Shown here: one piece after another, positions 43,433 to 52,997 of the stretch
Numbering within the stretch: position 1 is the stretch's first letter
Layout of the letters: each line of letters starts with the position of its first letter
Assembly (NCBI GenBank): GCA_003144015.1
Contig: QFWS01000004.1
Coordinates: 124,001 to 188,000 of the forward strand
Direction of reading: 5' to 3'
Length of the DNA: 64,000 bases
Origin: Flavobacteriaceae bacterium LYZ1037
GTDB taxonomy: Bacteria > Bacteroidota > Bacteroidia > Flavobacteriales > Flavobacteriaceae
Made by a program: the position numbers and the translations under genes
Notes under the pieces: generated by a model
What the model was told of the DNA's origin: nothing
The model's input: only the letters and a program-made list of their open reading frames with translations
Database searches by the model: none

Positions 43433-43471
43433 TACGGGTTTCCCGTAGTCGGTTTACGGGTTTTCCGTAAA
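43433..43471. promoter_or_regulatory. Two tandem inverted repeats upstream of the M4 peptidase
   Basis: TACGGG-TTT-CCCGTA (43433-43447) and TTTACGG-GTTTT-CCGTAAA (43453-43471) have centres 22 bp apart, about two helical turns. The second closely matches the element at 37595. They lie in the divergent gap between the ABC ATPase and the M4 peptidase genes. Confidence 0.55.
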
Positions 43472-43587
43472 TATCAAAAGATTGATTGTTTTTTATCGAA
43501 AAACAAATCATTAAATTTTCATATTAACAGAATTTTAATACTTTCAGAGAATATTAATCAACTAATCACATAAATTTTTACAAAAAA

Positions 43588-46500
43588 ATGAAAAAAACAC
43601 TATCTTTTCTAATGATGTGTTTTCTTTTTTCTGGAGCGCTATTTGCTCAAGATTTAGAAAAATCATCTAAAATTCTCAAATCAAAATCAGACCAAAACGG
43701 CAAACCTACGTTTGTTGTATTTAAAAAAGACAATACTTACAGTCTTCAAAATTCAAATCAAATTTTTCAAGATATTTTAACTACTGATTCGCGAAATAGC
43801 TTTCAGTTATTAGAATCAACTAATGATAAACTTGGAATGAATCATCAAAAATTCCAACAATATTTTGAAGGCATTAAAGTGGAGTTTGCTACCTATACAT
43901 TACACGGTGAAAATGGGAAACTAAGCTCTATGAGTGGTGAATTTTATGATGTTAAAGAAACTAAAGCCCCTACGTTAAGTAAAGAGCAAGGCTTAAACAG
44001 GGCTATGCAGCACCTTAATGCTTCCAGTTATTTATGGGAAGATGCTGCTGCTAGTAAAGAATTAGGCTACGAAAAGCCCGAAGGAGAATTGGTGTTATTA
44101 CCTATGTTTGATGCTGCACCAAATGCAAAGTCTGAAGACAAAATGAAATTGGCTTATAAGTATGAAATCTTTACAATTGTACCACTTGGAGGAGCAGATG
44201 TTTATGTAGATGCAAATACAGGAAAGGTATTATTCTATAATAATAGAGTAAAACATTATGACAATTTTGGTCATGACGGAAGAAAAGCAATAACTTCTAA
44301 AAAAGCTCCATTTGTTGGTCCTTTAGAAGAAGCTCAAGAAACTGCTTTTGTAGCAGGTACTGCAGCAACTAGATATAGTGGTTCTCAAACTATTGAAACA
44401 ACAAACACAGGTTCTAACTATACCTTGAATGATGCATCAAGAAAGGTTTATACTAGAAATGCTAATAATTTAGCTCCTGTAGGAAATTCACTGCCTTATA
44501 TTACTAATTATAGTGAATTTTCAGATAATGATAATAATTGGACTGCTGCAGAATACAATAATAACGACAAAGACAATGCGGCATTAGATGCGCATTGGGG
44601 AGCCATGAAAACATATGATTATTGGGACCAAGTTCATGGTAGAAGTAGTTATGATAACAATGGTGCACAACTAAGAAGTTATGTGCATGTTGATAATAAT
44701 TATGATAATGCTTTCTGGTTTCTAAATGTGATGTCTTATGGAGATGGAAGTTCAAATGGGAACGAAGGAAATGGTTATTTTGATGCGTTAACGTCTATAG
44801 ATGTTGCAGCTCACGAAATAGGTCATGCTGTTACAGAATACACAGCAAACCTTGCATATCAAAGAGAATCAGGTGGTATGAACGAAGGATTCTCGGATAT
44901 TTGGGGAGCAGCTATCGAGCATTTTGCAAAAGGAAATGGAAACGATGCAGCACCAAGTTCGGATATTTGGCAAATTGGAGATGAGATAGACAGAAGAAGT
45001 GGTTCGGCTGCGTTACGTTCTATGAGTAACCCAAAATCCTTAGGTCAACCAGATACTTATGGAGGAACTTACTGGCAAAATCCAAATTGTGGAACGCCAA
45101 CAAACAATAATGATTATTGTGGTGTTCACACTAACTCTGGTGTTCTTAATCACTGGTTTTATTTATTAACTGCTGGTGGTTCTGGTACAAATGATGTTAA
45201 TGATAGCTATAATGTTTCAGGAATAGGCATTAGCAAAGCATCAAACATCGCTTACAGATTAGTAAGTGTCTATTTATCAGCAAACTCAACGTATGCAAAT
45301 GCAAGAACTTATGGAATTCAAGCTGCAACCGATTTATATGGAGCAGGTTCACAAGAAGTTATTTCAACAACAAATGCATTTTATGCAGTAGGTGTTGGTA
45401 GTGAGTATGTACAAACATGTAGTTTAGCTGCGCCTTCTAACCTTGCAGGCTCAAGTATCAATGATAATGGATTCACACTATCTTGGAATTCAGTTTCTGG
45501 AGCTGGATCATATACTGTAACAGTTAATGGATCTTCAAATAATACCTCTGGAACATCATATGTAGTTACTGGTTTAAACCCAGGCACAACGTATTCAAGT
45601 TCAGTTGTTGCTAATTGTTCTTCTGGAGGAAGTGGAACGTCATCAAGTACAAGTGTTACAACAACAGGCACAGCACCATTAAATTATTGTGCATCCAATG
45701 GAAATAATGTTTCTGACGAATATATAGGAAGAGTACAATTAGGAACTATTAACAACACCACTGGAGCTTCTTCAGGAGGTTATGCAGATTACACGTCTAT
45801 TTCAACTAATTTGACAAAAGGTAATTCTGCAACTATTACTATTACTCCAACTTGGACAGGAACCCTTTATAACGAAGGCTATTCTGTGTGGATTGATTAT
45901 AATAAAGATGGTGATTTTAGTGATTCTGGAGAACAAGTTTGGACGAAATCAGCGTCAAAAACAACTCCAGTTAGTGGGGCATTTACAGTACCAACAAATG
46001 CAGTAAGTGGAGCAACTAGAATGCGAGTATCTATGAAATATAATGGAATACCAACATCTTGTGAATCTTTTTCTTATGGAGAAGTTGAAGACTATACGGT
46101 AAACCTTGTTACAGGTGCGCCAGACACAACTGCACCAGTTATTACATTAACAGGAGCATCAAATATCAATCTAGAAGTTGGCGACACCTATAATGAGTTA
46201 GGAGCTACTGCTACAGATAATATAGATGGTAATTTAACATCAAGTATTGTTATTACTGGAACGGTTAATACAGCCTCAGCAGGAACTTATACAAGATATT
46301 ACAATGTAAGTGATGCAGCAGGAAATGCAGCAACACAACGTACAAGAACTGTTAATGTAACAGTACCAGCTGATACTACAGCACCCGTTATTGCATTAAA
46401 TGGTGCATCGACAATTAATTTAGAAGTTGGCGACACCTATAATGAATTAGGAGCAACAGCTACAGATAATGTAGATGGTAATTTAACATCAAGTATTGTT

Positions 46501-47742
46501 ATAACTGGAACGGTTAATACAGCTTCAGCAGGAACTTACACAAGAAATTATAATGTAAGTGATGCAGCAGGAAATGCAGCAACACAACGTACAAGAACCA
46601 TTATTGTAACGCAACCATCTACAGGAGGTTGTTCAGGAGGCATTTCTTCTTTCCCTTATTCTCAAGGTTTTGAAAATACATTAGGATCATGGTCTCAAAG
46701 TACGAGTGATAATTTCAATTGGGCATTAAGATCAGGAAGTACACCTTCTAGTAATACAGGACCATCTAGTGCTTCGGCAGGTTCATATTATGTATACATG
46801 GAATCTTCATCACCAAATTACTCAACAAAAAGAGCTATTTTAAACTCACCTTGTTTTGATTTAAGTGCTGCTACACAAGCCACATTTGAATTTAAGTATC
46901 ACATGTATGGAGCTTCTTCTATGGGAAGTTTAGCATTAGAGGTAAGTGATGATAATGGGTCTTCTTGGACAAGTGTTTGGAGTAAATCTGGAAACCAAGG
47001 AAACTCTTGGCAAACAGCTAGTGTTAATTTAGCTTCATATATTGGAGGCTCTGTTCAATTACGCTTAAATGGAGTTACAGGAACTACCTGGCAAGGTGAT
47101 ATGGCTGTAGATGCTGTTAGTTTATCTACTGGTGGAGGAACAAACCCAACATGTTCTAACGTAACACTTTCAATTACTTTCGACAACTATCCTGAAGAAA
47201 CAGCCTGGAGTCTTAGAAATAGTTCAGGAACAACAGTGGCATCTGGAGGAACATATGGGTCTCAAGCAGATGGTTCTACGTTAAATATTAATGTAGGATG
47301 TTTGGATGATGGTTGTTACGACTTTGTAATAACAGATACATATGGAGATGGTATTTGCTGTTCTTATGGCAATGGTTCATATACTTTAACAAATGCTGAT
47401 TCTGGAGCTACATTGGCTTCTGGGGGATCGTTTACAAGTTCTCAAACAACTAATTTCTGTTTAGGAGGTTCTGGAGTATATCAAGGAATTACTTCTAGTA
47501 CCATTTCAGAGAATCCAAATCAACGCTTTAAAGTGTATCCAAATCCAGTAAATCAATTATTAAATATCGAATTACTTGGTTTTGAAGCTCAAAGTTTTGA
47601 AGTGAAAAACATGCTAGGACAAACTGTTTTAAAAGGACGTTATACATCTACTATCGATGTGTCTAAGTTTGAAGCTGGTGTTTATATGTTACAATTAAAC
47701 ATTGGAGAGAAAACTAAGGTTACAAGGTTTATTAAGAAATAA
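43588..47742 (+). CDS. Multidomain secreted M4 metallopeptidase with type IX sorting domain
   Basis: 1384 residues. In order: signal peptide (1-20), FTP/PepSY-like propeptide (about 30-215), thermolysin-type catalytic domain (about 285-610) with HExxH 'HEIGH' (His409, Glu410, His413) and the third ligand Glu433 in 'GGMNEGFSD', a fibronectin III domain (about 615-700), a GEVED domain (ending 'GEVEDYTVNL'), two DUF5011-like Ig repeats (846-928, 929-1009), a MAM/jelly-roll-like domain (about 1015-1185), another beta domain, and the type IX sorting domain ('FKVYPNPVNQLLNIELLG', to the end). It is an exported protease, likely for protein degradation outside the cell. Confidence 0.95.
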   Translation: MKKTLSFLMMCFLFSGALFAQDLEKSSKILKSKSDQNGKPTFVVFKKDNTYSLQNSNQIFQDILTTDSRNSFQLLESTNDKLGMNHQKFQQYFEGIKVEFATYTLHGENGKLSSMSGEFYDVKETKAPTLSKEQGLNRAMQHLNASSYLWEDAAASKELGYEKPEGELVLLPMFDAAPNAKSEDKMKLAYKYEIFTIVPLGGADVYVDANTGKVLFYNNRVKHYDNFGHDGRKAITSKKAPFVGPLEEAQETAFVAGTAATRYSGSQTIETTNTGSNYTLNDASRKVYTRNANNLAPVGNSLPYITNYSEFSDNDNNWTAAEYNNNDKDNAALDAHWGAMKTYDYWDQVHGRSSYDNNGAQLRSYVHVDNNYDNAFWFLNVMSYGDGSSNGNEGNGYFDALTSIDVAAHEIGHAVTEYTANLAYQRESGGMNEGFSDIWGAAIEHFAKGNGNDAAPSSDIWQIGDEIDRRSGSAALRSMSNPKSLGQPDTYGGTYWQNPNCGTPTNNNDYCGVHTNSGVLNHWFYLLTAGGSGTNDVNDSYNVSGIGISKASNIAYRLVSVYLSANSTYANARTYGIQAATDLYGAGSQEVISTTNAFYAVGVGSEYVQTCSLAAPSNLAGSSINDNGFTLSWNSVSGAGSYTVTVNGSSNNTSGTSYVVTGLNPGTTYSSSVVANCSSGGSGTSSSTSVTTTGTAPLNYCASNGNNVSDEYIGRVQLGTINNTTGASSGGYADYTSISTNLTKGNSATITITPTWTGTLYNEGYSVWIDYNKDGDFSDSGEQVWTKSASKTTPVSGAFTVPTNAVSGATRMRVSMKYNGIPTSCESFSYGEVEDYTVNLVTGAPDTTAPVITLTGASNINLEVGDTYNELGATATDNIDGNLTSSIVITGTVNTASAGTYTRYYNVSDAAGNAATQRTRTVNVTVPADTTAPVIALNGASTINLEVGDTYNELGATATDNVDGNLTSSIVITGTVNTASAGTYTRNYNVSDAAGNAATQRTRTIIVTQPSTGGCSGGISSFPYSQGFENTLGSWSQSTSDNFNWALRSGSTPSSNTGPSSASAGSYYVYMESSSPNYSTKRAILNSPCFDLSAATQATFEFKYHMYGASSMGSLALEVSDDNGSSWTSVWSKSGNQGNSWQTASVNLASYIGGSVQLRLNGVTGTTWQGDMAVDAVSLSTGGGTNPTCSNVTLSITFDNYPEETAWSLRNSSGTTVASGGTYGSQADGSTLNINVGCLDDGCYDFVITDTYGDGICCSYGNGSYTLTNADSGATLASGGSFTSSQTTNFCLGGSGVYQGITSSTISENPNQRFKVYPNPVNQLLNIELLGFEAQSFEVKNMLGQTVLKGRYTSTIDVSKFEAGVYMLQLNIGEKTKVTRFIKK
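46123..46614 (+). repeat. Tandem DUF5011-like domain repeat in the M4 peptidase
   Basis: Two units of 249 bases (46123-46371 and 46372 to about 46614) encode nearly the same protein module, for example 'NLEVGDTYNELGATATDN' in both. The DNA is also nearly identical in places, showing a recent duplication. Confidence 0.85.
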
Positions 47743-47766
47743 TCCGAATATTCATTCAATTAAAAC

Positions 47767-47800
47767 AAAAAGTCCAGAGCGAAAGCTCTGGACTTTTTTT
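47767..47800. terminator. Strong bidirectional terminator
   Basis: A perfect stem AAAAAGTCCAGAGC / GCTCTGGACTTTTT (47767-47780, 47785-47798) with a GAAA tetraloop. It closes the M4 peptidase gene and could also end the long minus-strand transcript coming from the heme genes. Confidence 0.93.
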
Positions 47801-47849
47801 ATTTTTTTGTAATCAATAAGAAAATGAAATGCTGTATTGTAAGATCTTT

Positions 47850-48563
47850 TTAAATATGAATAATCTCATGATCTTGAAGTAAATCATCACCACGTAATCT
47901 TAAGAAAATTTGAGCTACTGCAATGGTGTCTTTTTCGCAATAAACTATAATTCTGTCTATTTGATTTTCTTCGTAATACACACGATACACTTCACTACCA
48001 TCAATATCGTCTTTTGGCGAAGGAATGCCTAAAATATTAGTTAATAATTTTAATGACGTATAATGTTTGTAATCACCAAATTTCCAAAGTTCTAATGTAT
48101 CCAGATGAGGTACTTCCCAAGGTTTTTTGCCGAAGAGATTCAGTTTATAAGGTAGTTCGATATTATGAATTATCATGCGTCTGGCTATATAGGGAAAATC
48201 AAATTCTTTGCCATTATGAGCACACAGAAGATGTTTAGTCTGACTGAAATGTGAAATCAACAGGTTTTTAAAATCTTTTAAAATTTTAGTTTCTTCTCCA
48301 TAAAAAGATGTTACTCTAAAATTCCGAATATCTCCTTGATTTTTAAAATACCCGACAGAAATACAGACTATTTTACCAAATTCGGCCCAAATACCTGCTC
48401 TGTTGTAAAACTCTTCTGCAGTAAATTCGTCCTTTCTTTGATATTGGGTTTTATGTTCCCAAAGGGCTTGTTTGGTTTCATCTAAATCTGAATAAAGCTG
48501 TGTTTCAGGAACGGTTTCAATGTCCAGAAAGAGAATGTTTTCAAGATTTAATTTATCAATCAT
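47850..48563 (-). CDS. PolB-like 3'-5' exonuclease
   Basis: 237 residues. The DnaQ-like exonuclease motifs are visible: ExoI 'FLDIETVPE' (13-21), ExoII 'AHNGKEFDFPYIARRM', and ExoIII 'YCEKDTIAVAQI'. It matches the predicted PolB-like 3'-5' exonuclease family of stand-alone proteins. It would remove nucleotides from single-stranded DNA or RNA ends; the in vivo role is not known. It is 12 bases after a small membrane protein gene and the last gene before the terminator at 47767. Confidence 0.88.
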   Translation of the reverse strand: MIDKLNLENILFLDIETVPETQLYSDLDETKQALWEHKTQYQRKDEFTAEEFYNRAGIWAEFGKIVCISVGYFKNQGDIRNFRVTSFYGEETKILKDFKNLLISHFSQTKHLLCAHNGKEFDFPYIARRMIIHNIELPYKLNLFGKKPWEVPHLDTLELWKFGDYKHYTSLKLLTNILGIPSPKDDIDGSEVYRVYYEENQIDRIIVYCEKDTIAVAQIFLRLRGDDLLQDHEIIHI

Positions 48564-48575
48564 TTTGTTAACTAC

Positions 48576-48932
48576 TTAACGGTCAGATAATAAAGTTACG
48601 CATTGTTTTCCAAATATTCCAGAAATTCCTGCAGCAATACCACCTATAATTCCAGTCACTAAAGTTAAAAGATAGGCATTGCCACCTAAAGGCAAAAGAA
48701 TAGCAATCTTTTTAGCGAGTACAAAATCGTTGGTATTACTTAGCCAAAGAGCATAGACCATCCAAAAAAGTGTCGTTGCTAAAAAGGGAACCACAAAAAC
48801 AGCTACTCGTTTTAAACTAATAAACAAACTTGTAGCAAAAGCTGCAACCATAATAGACCACCAAGGTAAAATTTGAGAAAGAATACCTGCGATTATAATT
48901 GTTGCTATAAAATTGATTGTGTTTTTCGTCAT
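48576..48932 (-). CDS. Small membrane protein, unknown function
   Basis: 118 residues with four predicted membrane helices (about 6-22, 25-40, 45-64, 77-105), the last two separated by a short loop with 'SNTNDFVLAKKIAILLPLGG'. I do not recognise a named family. It starts 2 bases after the penicillin acylase stop and ends 12 bases before the exonuclease start, so it is co-transcribed. Confidence 0.7.
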   Translation of the reverse strand: MTKNTINFIATIIIAGILSQILPWWSIMVAAFATSLFISLKRVAVFVVPFLATTLFWMVYALWLSNTNDFVLAKKIAILLPLGGNAYLLTLVTGIIGGIAAGISGIFGKQCVTLLSDR

Positions 48933-48934
48933 GA

Positions 48935-51346
48935 TTAAGGAGTTAAAGTTTGGGTTGAAATGACACCTTCCGTATTATTTTGATCTTGAATAAAAAGGGC
49001 TTTAAAATACTCTCCAACGGCCCAACGGTCAATAAAATTATCGTAATACTTGCTTCCTGGATTTCCAGATTGTCCACCAGGATAGATTCCTAATGCTGTT
49101 GGAGGCGAGGTCATTTCAACTATCATTCGCCAGGATGGCCCCCAATTTTCAGCTGCTGCATTGACCGTATTTCTATCTCCGCCAATAGGTAAATTGAATC
49201 TTGAAAATGCTGGTAACCCTTGTAATAAATGTCCAACATAAGTGCCTTTATAAGCTTGCCAGTTATAATTTCCATGGATTTTTTTCCATTCGGTAAGCTC
49301 CTTAACAGTTTCTTTAAAAGTAATTAAGAATAAATCTTTAGCTGTTTCTTTTTTAGGAGTTTCTAGAATATCCATAAAGTCATCTTCAGGATAATGTTTA
49401 AACATATAAATAGTTTGATAAGTGTAAGGGTCTATCAAAGCTGTATTGTCCAAATCAAATTCATCCCAAGTTAAAGGATAGAGTTTCTTCCACCATAAAT
49501 CCCAGATACTTGGAGCGATTTTATCGATATCACTATTAAAATCCCAGGCTTTAATAGTGTTTAAAAGCTCTAATTCTCCTTGGTCTAAACTAGAGACATC
49601 CATGTTTTCAAACATGTATGGTAGTAATTCCGAAGCTTTTAAATTGTAGTTGTTATTCTGTAGGTCTTTAAAATCTTGTATGTTAAATGTGTTTTTTGAA
49701 TTGAAGAAATTGTTAATCACACGATTTCTATAAGTTTCATAACCATCATTAAAAATGTAAAAGGGATAAGATTCATCTACAGGATGCTGATTAGCAGAAC
49801 TCACAAAACCACGTTCAGGATTTTTGCTATAGGCATTGTTGCTAATCGGAATAAAACTCTGCCAGTCGTGTTCTGGATTACTACCATCCATTAAAAATTT
49901 CCCTTGTCCTTCCCATTTATTAGGAAATAAACCTTGAATCCAAATAGCTATATCTCCACTAGTAGAAGCAAATACAAAATTTTGTGCTGGTGCCACCCAA
50001 TGTTGTAATGCTTTTAAATAATCGTCGTAATTTTTAGCTGTATTTAAATCGATTAAAGTGCGTTGATTATTACCACCAATATGTCCAACCCATTTCATAG
50101 CATAGCCTTCTTTTTCGCCATTTCCCTTAAAGGTATGATCGTAACTTACTGGTCCATGATGGGTGTAAATAACAGAATCTAGATAAGATTTTTTACCATG
50201 TATTTTTATTTCTTCAACCTTAATAGTCGTATTTTTCCAAGTATTATTGTATTTGTATTGCACTCTGTGTTCATCTTTAAACTCAATCTTGTACCAATCT
50301 TTCACATCTCTTGTGGCATTAGTTTCACCCCAAGCAATATCTGTGTTAAATCCAGAAACCACACCTAATGCTCCAGGTAATGTTGCACCGTAAGCATTGT
50401 GTTCTGGAGTTGCCAATTGCATCACAAACCAAATAGAAGGTAAGTTGAGTCCTAAATGTGGGTCGTTTGCAAGAATGGGGTTTCCTGAATATGATTTATT
50501 ACCAGAAACAGCCCAATTATTACTTCCATTGTTTGGGTCTGGTTTTATCATAGTTTCTGCAATGGAATCTAAAGGTAATTCGCTTTGTGGTGTTTTGGTT
50601 ATTGGTGTGTCAATATAGCTCCAGTCTGTTTTTTTTGGAATGATAGGATCGGTTATATCAAAGAAATCGGGATACAGTAAATCAAAACGTTCTTTCCCAA
50701 GCAATCTCAAAGCATTGGTATATTCTAAATCTTCATCTCCACCACATAACATATCTGTCATGTACATCAACAAATACGCTGTTTTTTTAATGGTCCAAGG
50801 TTCTGGTTTGTATCCTAATAACTTGTATTCAACAGGATAATCTTCAGGGTTTAGAGATTGAATGTAACTATTAACACCTTGGCTATAAGCTTTAAGAAAA
50901 TCTATAACTTCAGGGTCGTCTTTTTCCATCTTTTTAATGGCATTTTCAGCACCATAACCCATGCCTTTTCTCCGTTGGGTTCTATCGTAATTTAAAGCTT
51001 TTTCACCTATAATTTCCGATAACCTTCCAGCTGAAGCATGTGTTTGAAACTCCATTTGCCACAATCTATGTTTGGCAGTAATGTAACCTTGCGCTCTGTA
51101 TAAATCGATATCGTTTTGTGCAAAAATATGTGGGATTAGATTCTCGTCGTAATGCACCGTTACTTGATTTGAAAGACCATCTATTTGAATGGTTCCAGTT
51201 ATAGATTCGTCTTGTTCGTTTTGCCAAATCCCTTGAGCTGGATTTAAAAATTCACCAATAGCAGGAACAGAGCCAAACCTAGTATCTAAAACAAAAAAGA
51301 CGCCAATTAGAAGCAAAAGTGAAGCAATAAATTTGAGGTATTTCAT
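48935..51346 (-). CDS. Penicillin acylase family N-terminal nucleophile hydrolase
   Basis: 803 residues. An N-terminal membrane or signal segment (about 1-22) is followed by the alpha chain and a predicted self-cleavage point before Ser275 in 'NGSNNWAVSGNKS', which would be the beta-chain nucleophile. Other family blocks are 'NDPHLGLNLPSIW' and 'GDRNTVNAAAENWGPSWRMI'. It is a periplasmic S45-family amidase. Natural substrates may include acyl-homoserine lactones or other acyl amides; this cannot be decided here. It lies 66 bases behind ogt. Confidence 0.93.
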   Translation of the reverse strand: MKYLKFIASLLLLIGVFFVLDTRFGSVPAIGEFLNPAQGIWQNEQDESITGTIQIDGLSNQVTVHYDENLIPHIFAQNDIDLYRAQGYITAKHRLWQMEFQTHASAGRLSEIIGEKALNYDRTQRRKGMGYGAENAIKKMEKDDPEVIDFLKAYSQGVNSYIQSLNPEDYPVEYKLLGYKPEPWTIKKTAYLLMYMTDMLCGGDEDLEYTNALRLLGKERFDLLYPDFFDITDPIIPKKTDWSYIDTPITKTPQSELPLDSIAETMIKPDPNNGSNNWAVSGNKSYSGNPILANDPHLGLNLPSIWFVMQLATPEHNAYGATLPGALGVVSGFNTDIAWGETNATRDVKDWYKIEFKDEHRVQYKYNNTWKNTTIKVEEIKIHGKKSYLDSVIYTHHGPVSYDHTFKGNGEKEGYAMKWVGHIGGNNQRTLIDLNTAKNYDDYLKALQHWVAPAQNFVFASTSGDIAIWIQGLFPNKWEGQGKFLMDGSNPEHDWQSFIPISNNAYSKNPERGFVSSANQHPVDESYPFYIFNDGYETYRNRVINNFFNSKNTFNIQDFKDLQNNNYNLKASELLPYMFENMDVSSLDQGELELLNTIKAWDFNSDIDKIAPSIWDLWWKKLYPLTWDEFDLDNTALIDPYTYQTIYMFKHYPEDDFMDILETPKKETAKDLFLITFKETVKELTEWKKIHGNYNWQAYKGTYVGHLLQGLPAFSRFNLPIGGDRNTVNAAAENWGPSWRMIVEMTSPPTALGIYPGGQSGNPGSKYYDNFIDRWAVGEYFKALFIQDQNNTEGVISTQTLTP

Positions 51347-51412
51347 TGAATAAAATTTTAAAAACTAAAGATAGATTATTTTGTTGAATTCGAAGTTTTA
51401 AAAAAAGTAGTA

Positions 51413-51886
51413 CTAAAATAAAGACTGTTGTTTATAGGGACTTTCGTGTTCTAGCAACCATTGTTTTCTATGCAAGCCTCCAGCATATCCAGTTAAGCTG
51501 CCATCACTACCAATAACTCTATGACAAGGTACGACAATCCATAACGGATTTTTCCCATTAGCATTGGCTACTGCTCGAATGGCTTTGACATCGTCTAATT
51601 GTTTTGAAAGTTCTAAATATGAAATCGTTTTTCCATATGGAATGTTTAATAATGCATCCCAAACTTTTTTTTGAAAATCAGTGCCTACAGGATTTAATAA
51701 TAGGTCGAAATGTTTTCTGTTTCCTTCAAAATATTCGTTGAGTTGATACACACAGTCTTGAAGGCATTCTGGAATAATATCGGTTGTTTTTTCATCTGAA
51801 TTTAAAACGATAATAGATGAAATCCCGTCGTCGTCTCCACTAATTTTTGTGAATCCTAAAGGAGAATTTATAATGCAGTCTTCCAT
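51413..51886 (-). CDS. ogt: Methylated-DNA--protein-cysteine methyltransferase
   Basis: 157 residues. The acceptor cysteine is Cys121 in 'PCHRVIGSDGSLTGYAGG', followed by the C-terminal 'KQWLLEHE'. The helix-turn-helix 'IPYGKTISYLELSKQL' is also present. It directly removes O6-methyl groups from guanine in a single-turnover reaction. Its start overlaps by one base the stop of the upstream CNNM gene. Confidence 0.95.
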   Translation of the reverse strand: MEDCIINSPLGFTKISGDDDGISSIIVLNSDEKTTDIIPECLQDCVYQLNEYFEGNRKHFDLLLNPVGTDFQKKVWDALLNIPYGKTISYLELSKQLDDVKAIRAVANANGKNPLWIVVPCHRVIGSDGSLTGYAGGLHRKQWLLEHESPYKQQSLF

Positions 51887-52971
51887 TAGTCTTCAGGCTT
51901 AATGTCGTCTATCAGTCCAAGACGCTTGGCGCGAGCTTCCCAACTTTTTCTTGCCAAAAGTTGTAAATCAGGTACATCGTCACTTTCATCCATAATTTCT
52001 AAACCTAGCAAGGTTTCAATAACATCTTCCATAGTTACAAGACCACTTACAGAACCATATTCATCAACAATTAAGGCCATATGATTCTTGCTCTCGACCA
52101 ATTGTTCGAATAAACGTGGAATTGGCATGTTTCGATTGATGATGATGATGTTTCTTTTAATATCTGAAAGTAGTTTCTCTCCATTCCCAAAAGCCATTTC
52201 TTTAAACACTTCATCTTTTAATACCAGTCCAGTAATATTATCAGGATTATCAGTGAAAACAGGAATTCTTGAGAATTTTATATTGGCGTTTTCTTTAAAA
52301 AAACGTTCTATGGTTTGGTTTTCATCTTCAATAGTCATGACTGTTCGAGGTGTCATAACATCTTTAGCTAAAACCTCTTTAAAAGTTAACATGTTCTTTA
52401 TAACTTTACTTTCAGATTCATGAAAAACACCTTCCTCTTCTGCTAAATCGGTCATAGCATGAAAATCTTCACGACTTAAAACACTACCATGTGCGCTACC
52501 TCCAATAAGTTTAGTTGTAAGTCTTAAAAGCCATAAGATACCAGTATATTTTAATGGGAAAATTAAAATATTTAGAGAAGTTGCAGTGAAACCTACCAAG
52601 GATTTCCAATAGGAAGCTCCAATAGTTTTTGGAATAATTTCGGAAACAATTAATATGAGTAAGGTCATGATAGCCGAGACAATACCAACCGTATTTATTC
52701 CGAAAAGCTCTAATTTATAAGGTAATTTTTCAGCTTGGATTCCAACCATCATAGCTCCTAAAGTGTGAGCTATCGTATTTAATGTAAGAATAGCAATTAA
52801 TGGTTGATCGACATCGGCTTTAAGTGCTTCCAATTTGAAAGCATAATCTTTTCCTTCTTGTTTTTTAATGTTGATAAACGTTGGTGTAACACTTAGCAAT
52901 ACAGCTTCCAAAATGGAACATAAAAATGAAAAGAATATAGATATGGTGGCCCAAAAAATGAGTGTGCTCAT
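51886..52971 (-). CDS. CNNM/CorB-type transporter with CBS pair
   Basis: 361 residues. An N-terminal DUF21/CNNM membrane domain with about four helices (1-160, 'TIAHTLGAMMVGIQAEKL', 'IIPKTIGASYWKSLVGFTA') is followed by a CBS pair (about 195-320, 'VMTPRTVMTIEDENQTIERF', 'MALIVDEYGSVSGLVTMEDV'). It lacks the extra C-terminal CorC_HlyC domain, ending about 35 residues after the CBS pair. Related proteins export magnesium. It starts 26 bases after hemB on the same strand. Confidence 0.9.
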   Translation of the reverse strand: MSTLIFWATISIFFSFLCSILEAVLLSVTPTFINIKKQEGKDYAFKLEALKADVDQPLIAILTLNTIAHTLGAMMVGIQAEKLPYKLELFGINTVGIVSAIMTLLILIVSEIIPKTIGASYWKSLVGFTATSLNILIFPLKYTGILWLLRLTTKLIGGSAHGSVLSREDFHAMTDLAEEEGVFHESESKVIKNMLTFKEVLAKDVMTPRTVMTIEDENQTIERFFKENANIKFSRIPVFTDNPDNITGLVLKDEVFKEMAFGNGEKLLSDIKRNIIIINRNMPIPRLFEQLVESKNHMALIVDEYGSVSGLVTMEDVIETLLGLEIMDESDDVPDLQLLARKSWEARAKRLGLIDDIKPED

Positions 52972-52997
52972 TAACGTGTGTTTAGTTTCCTGCTAAT

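Noticed and set aside
52088-52423. A 111-codon plus-strand frame opposite the CNNM gene
   Set aside because: It is a shadow of the CBS-encoding frame with low-complexity Ser/Met/Phe content.
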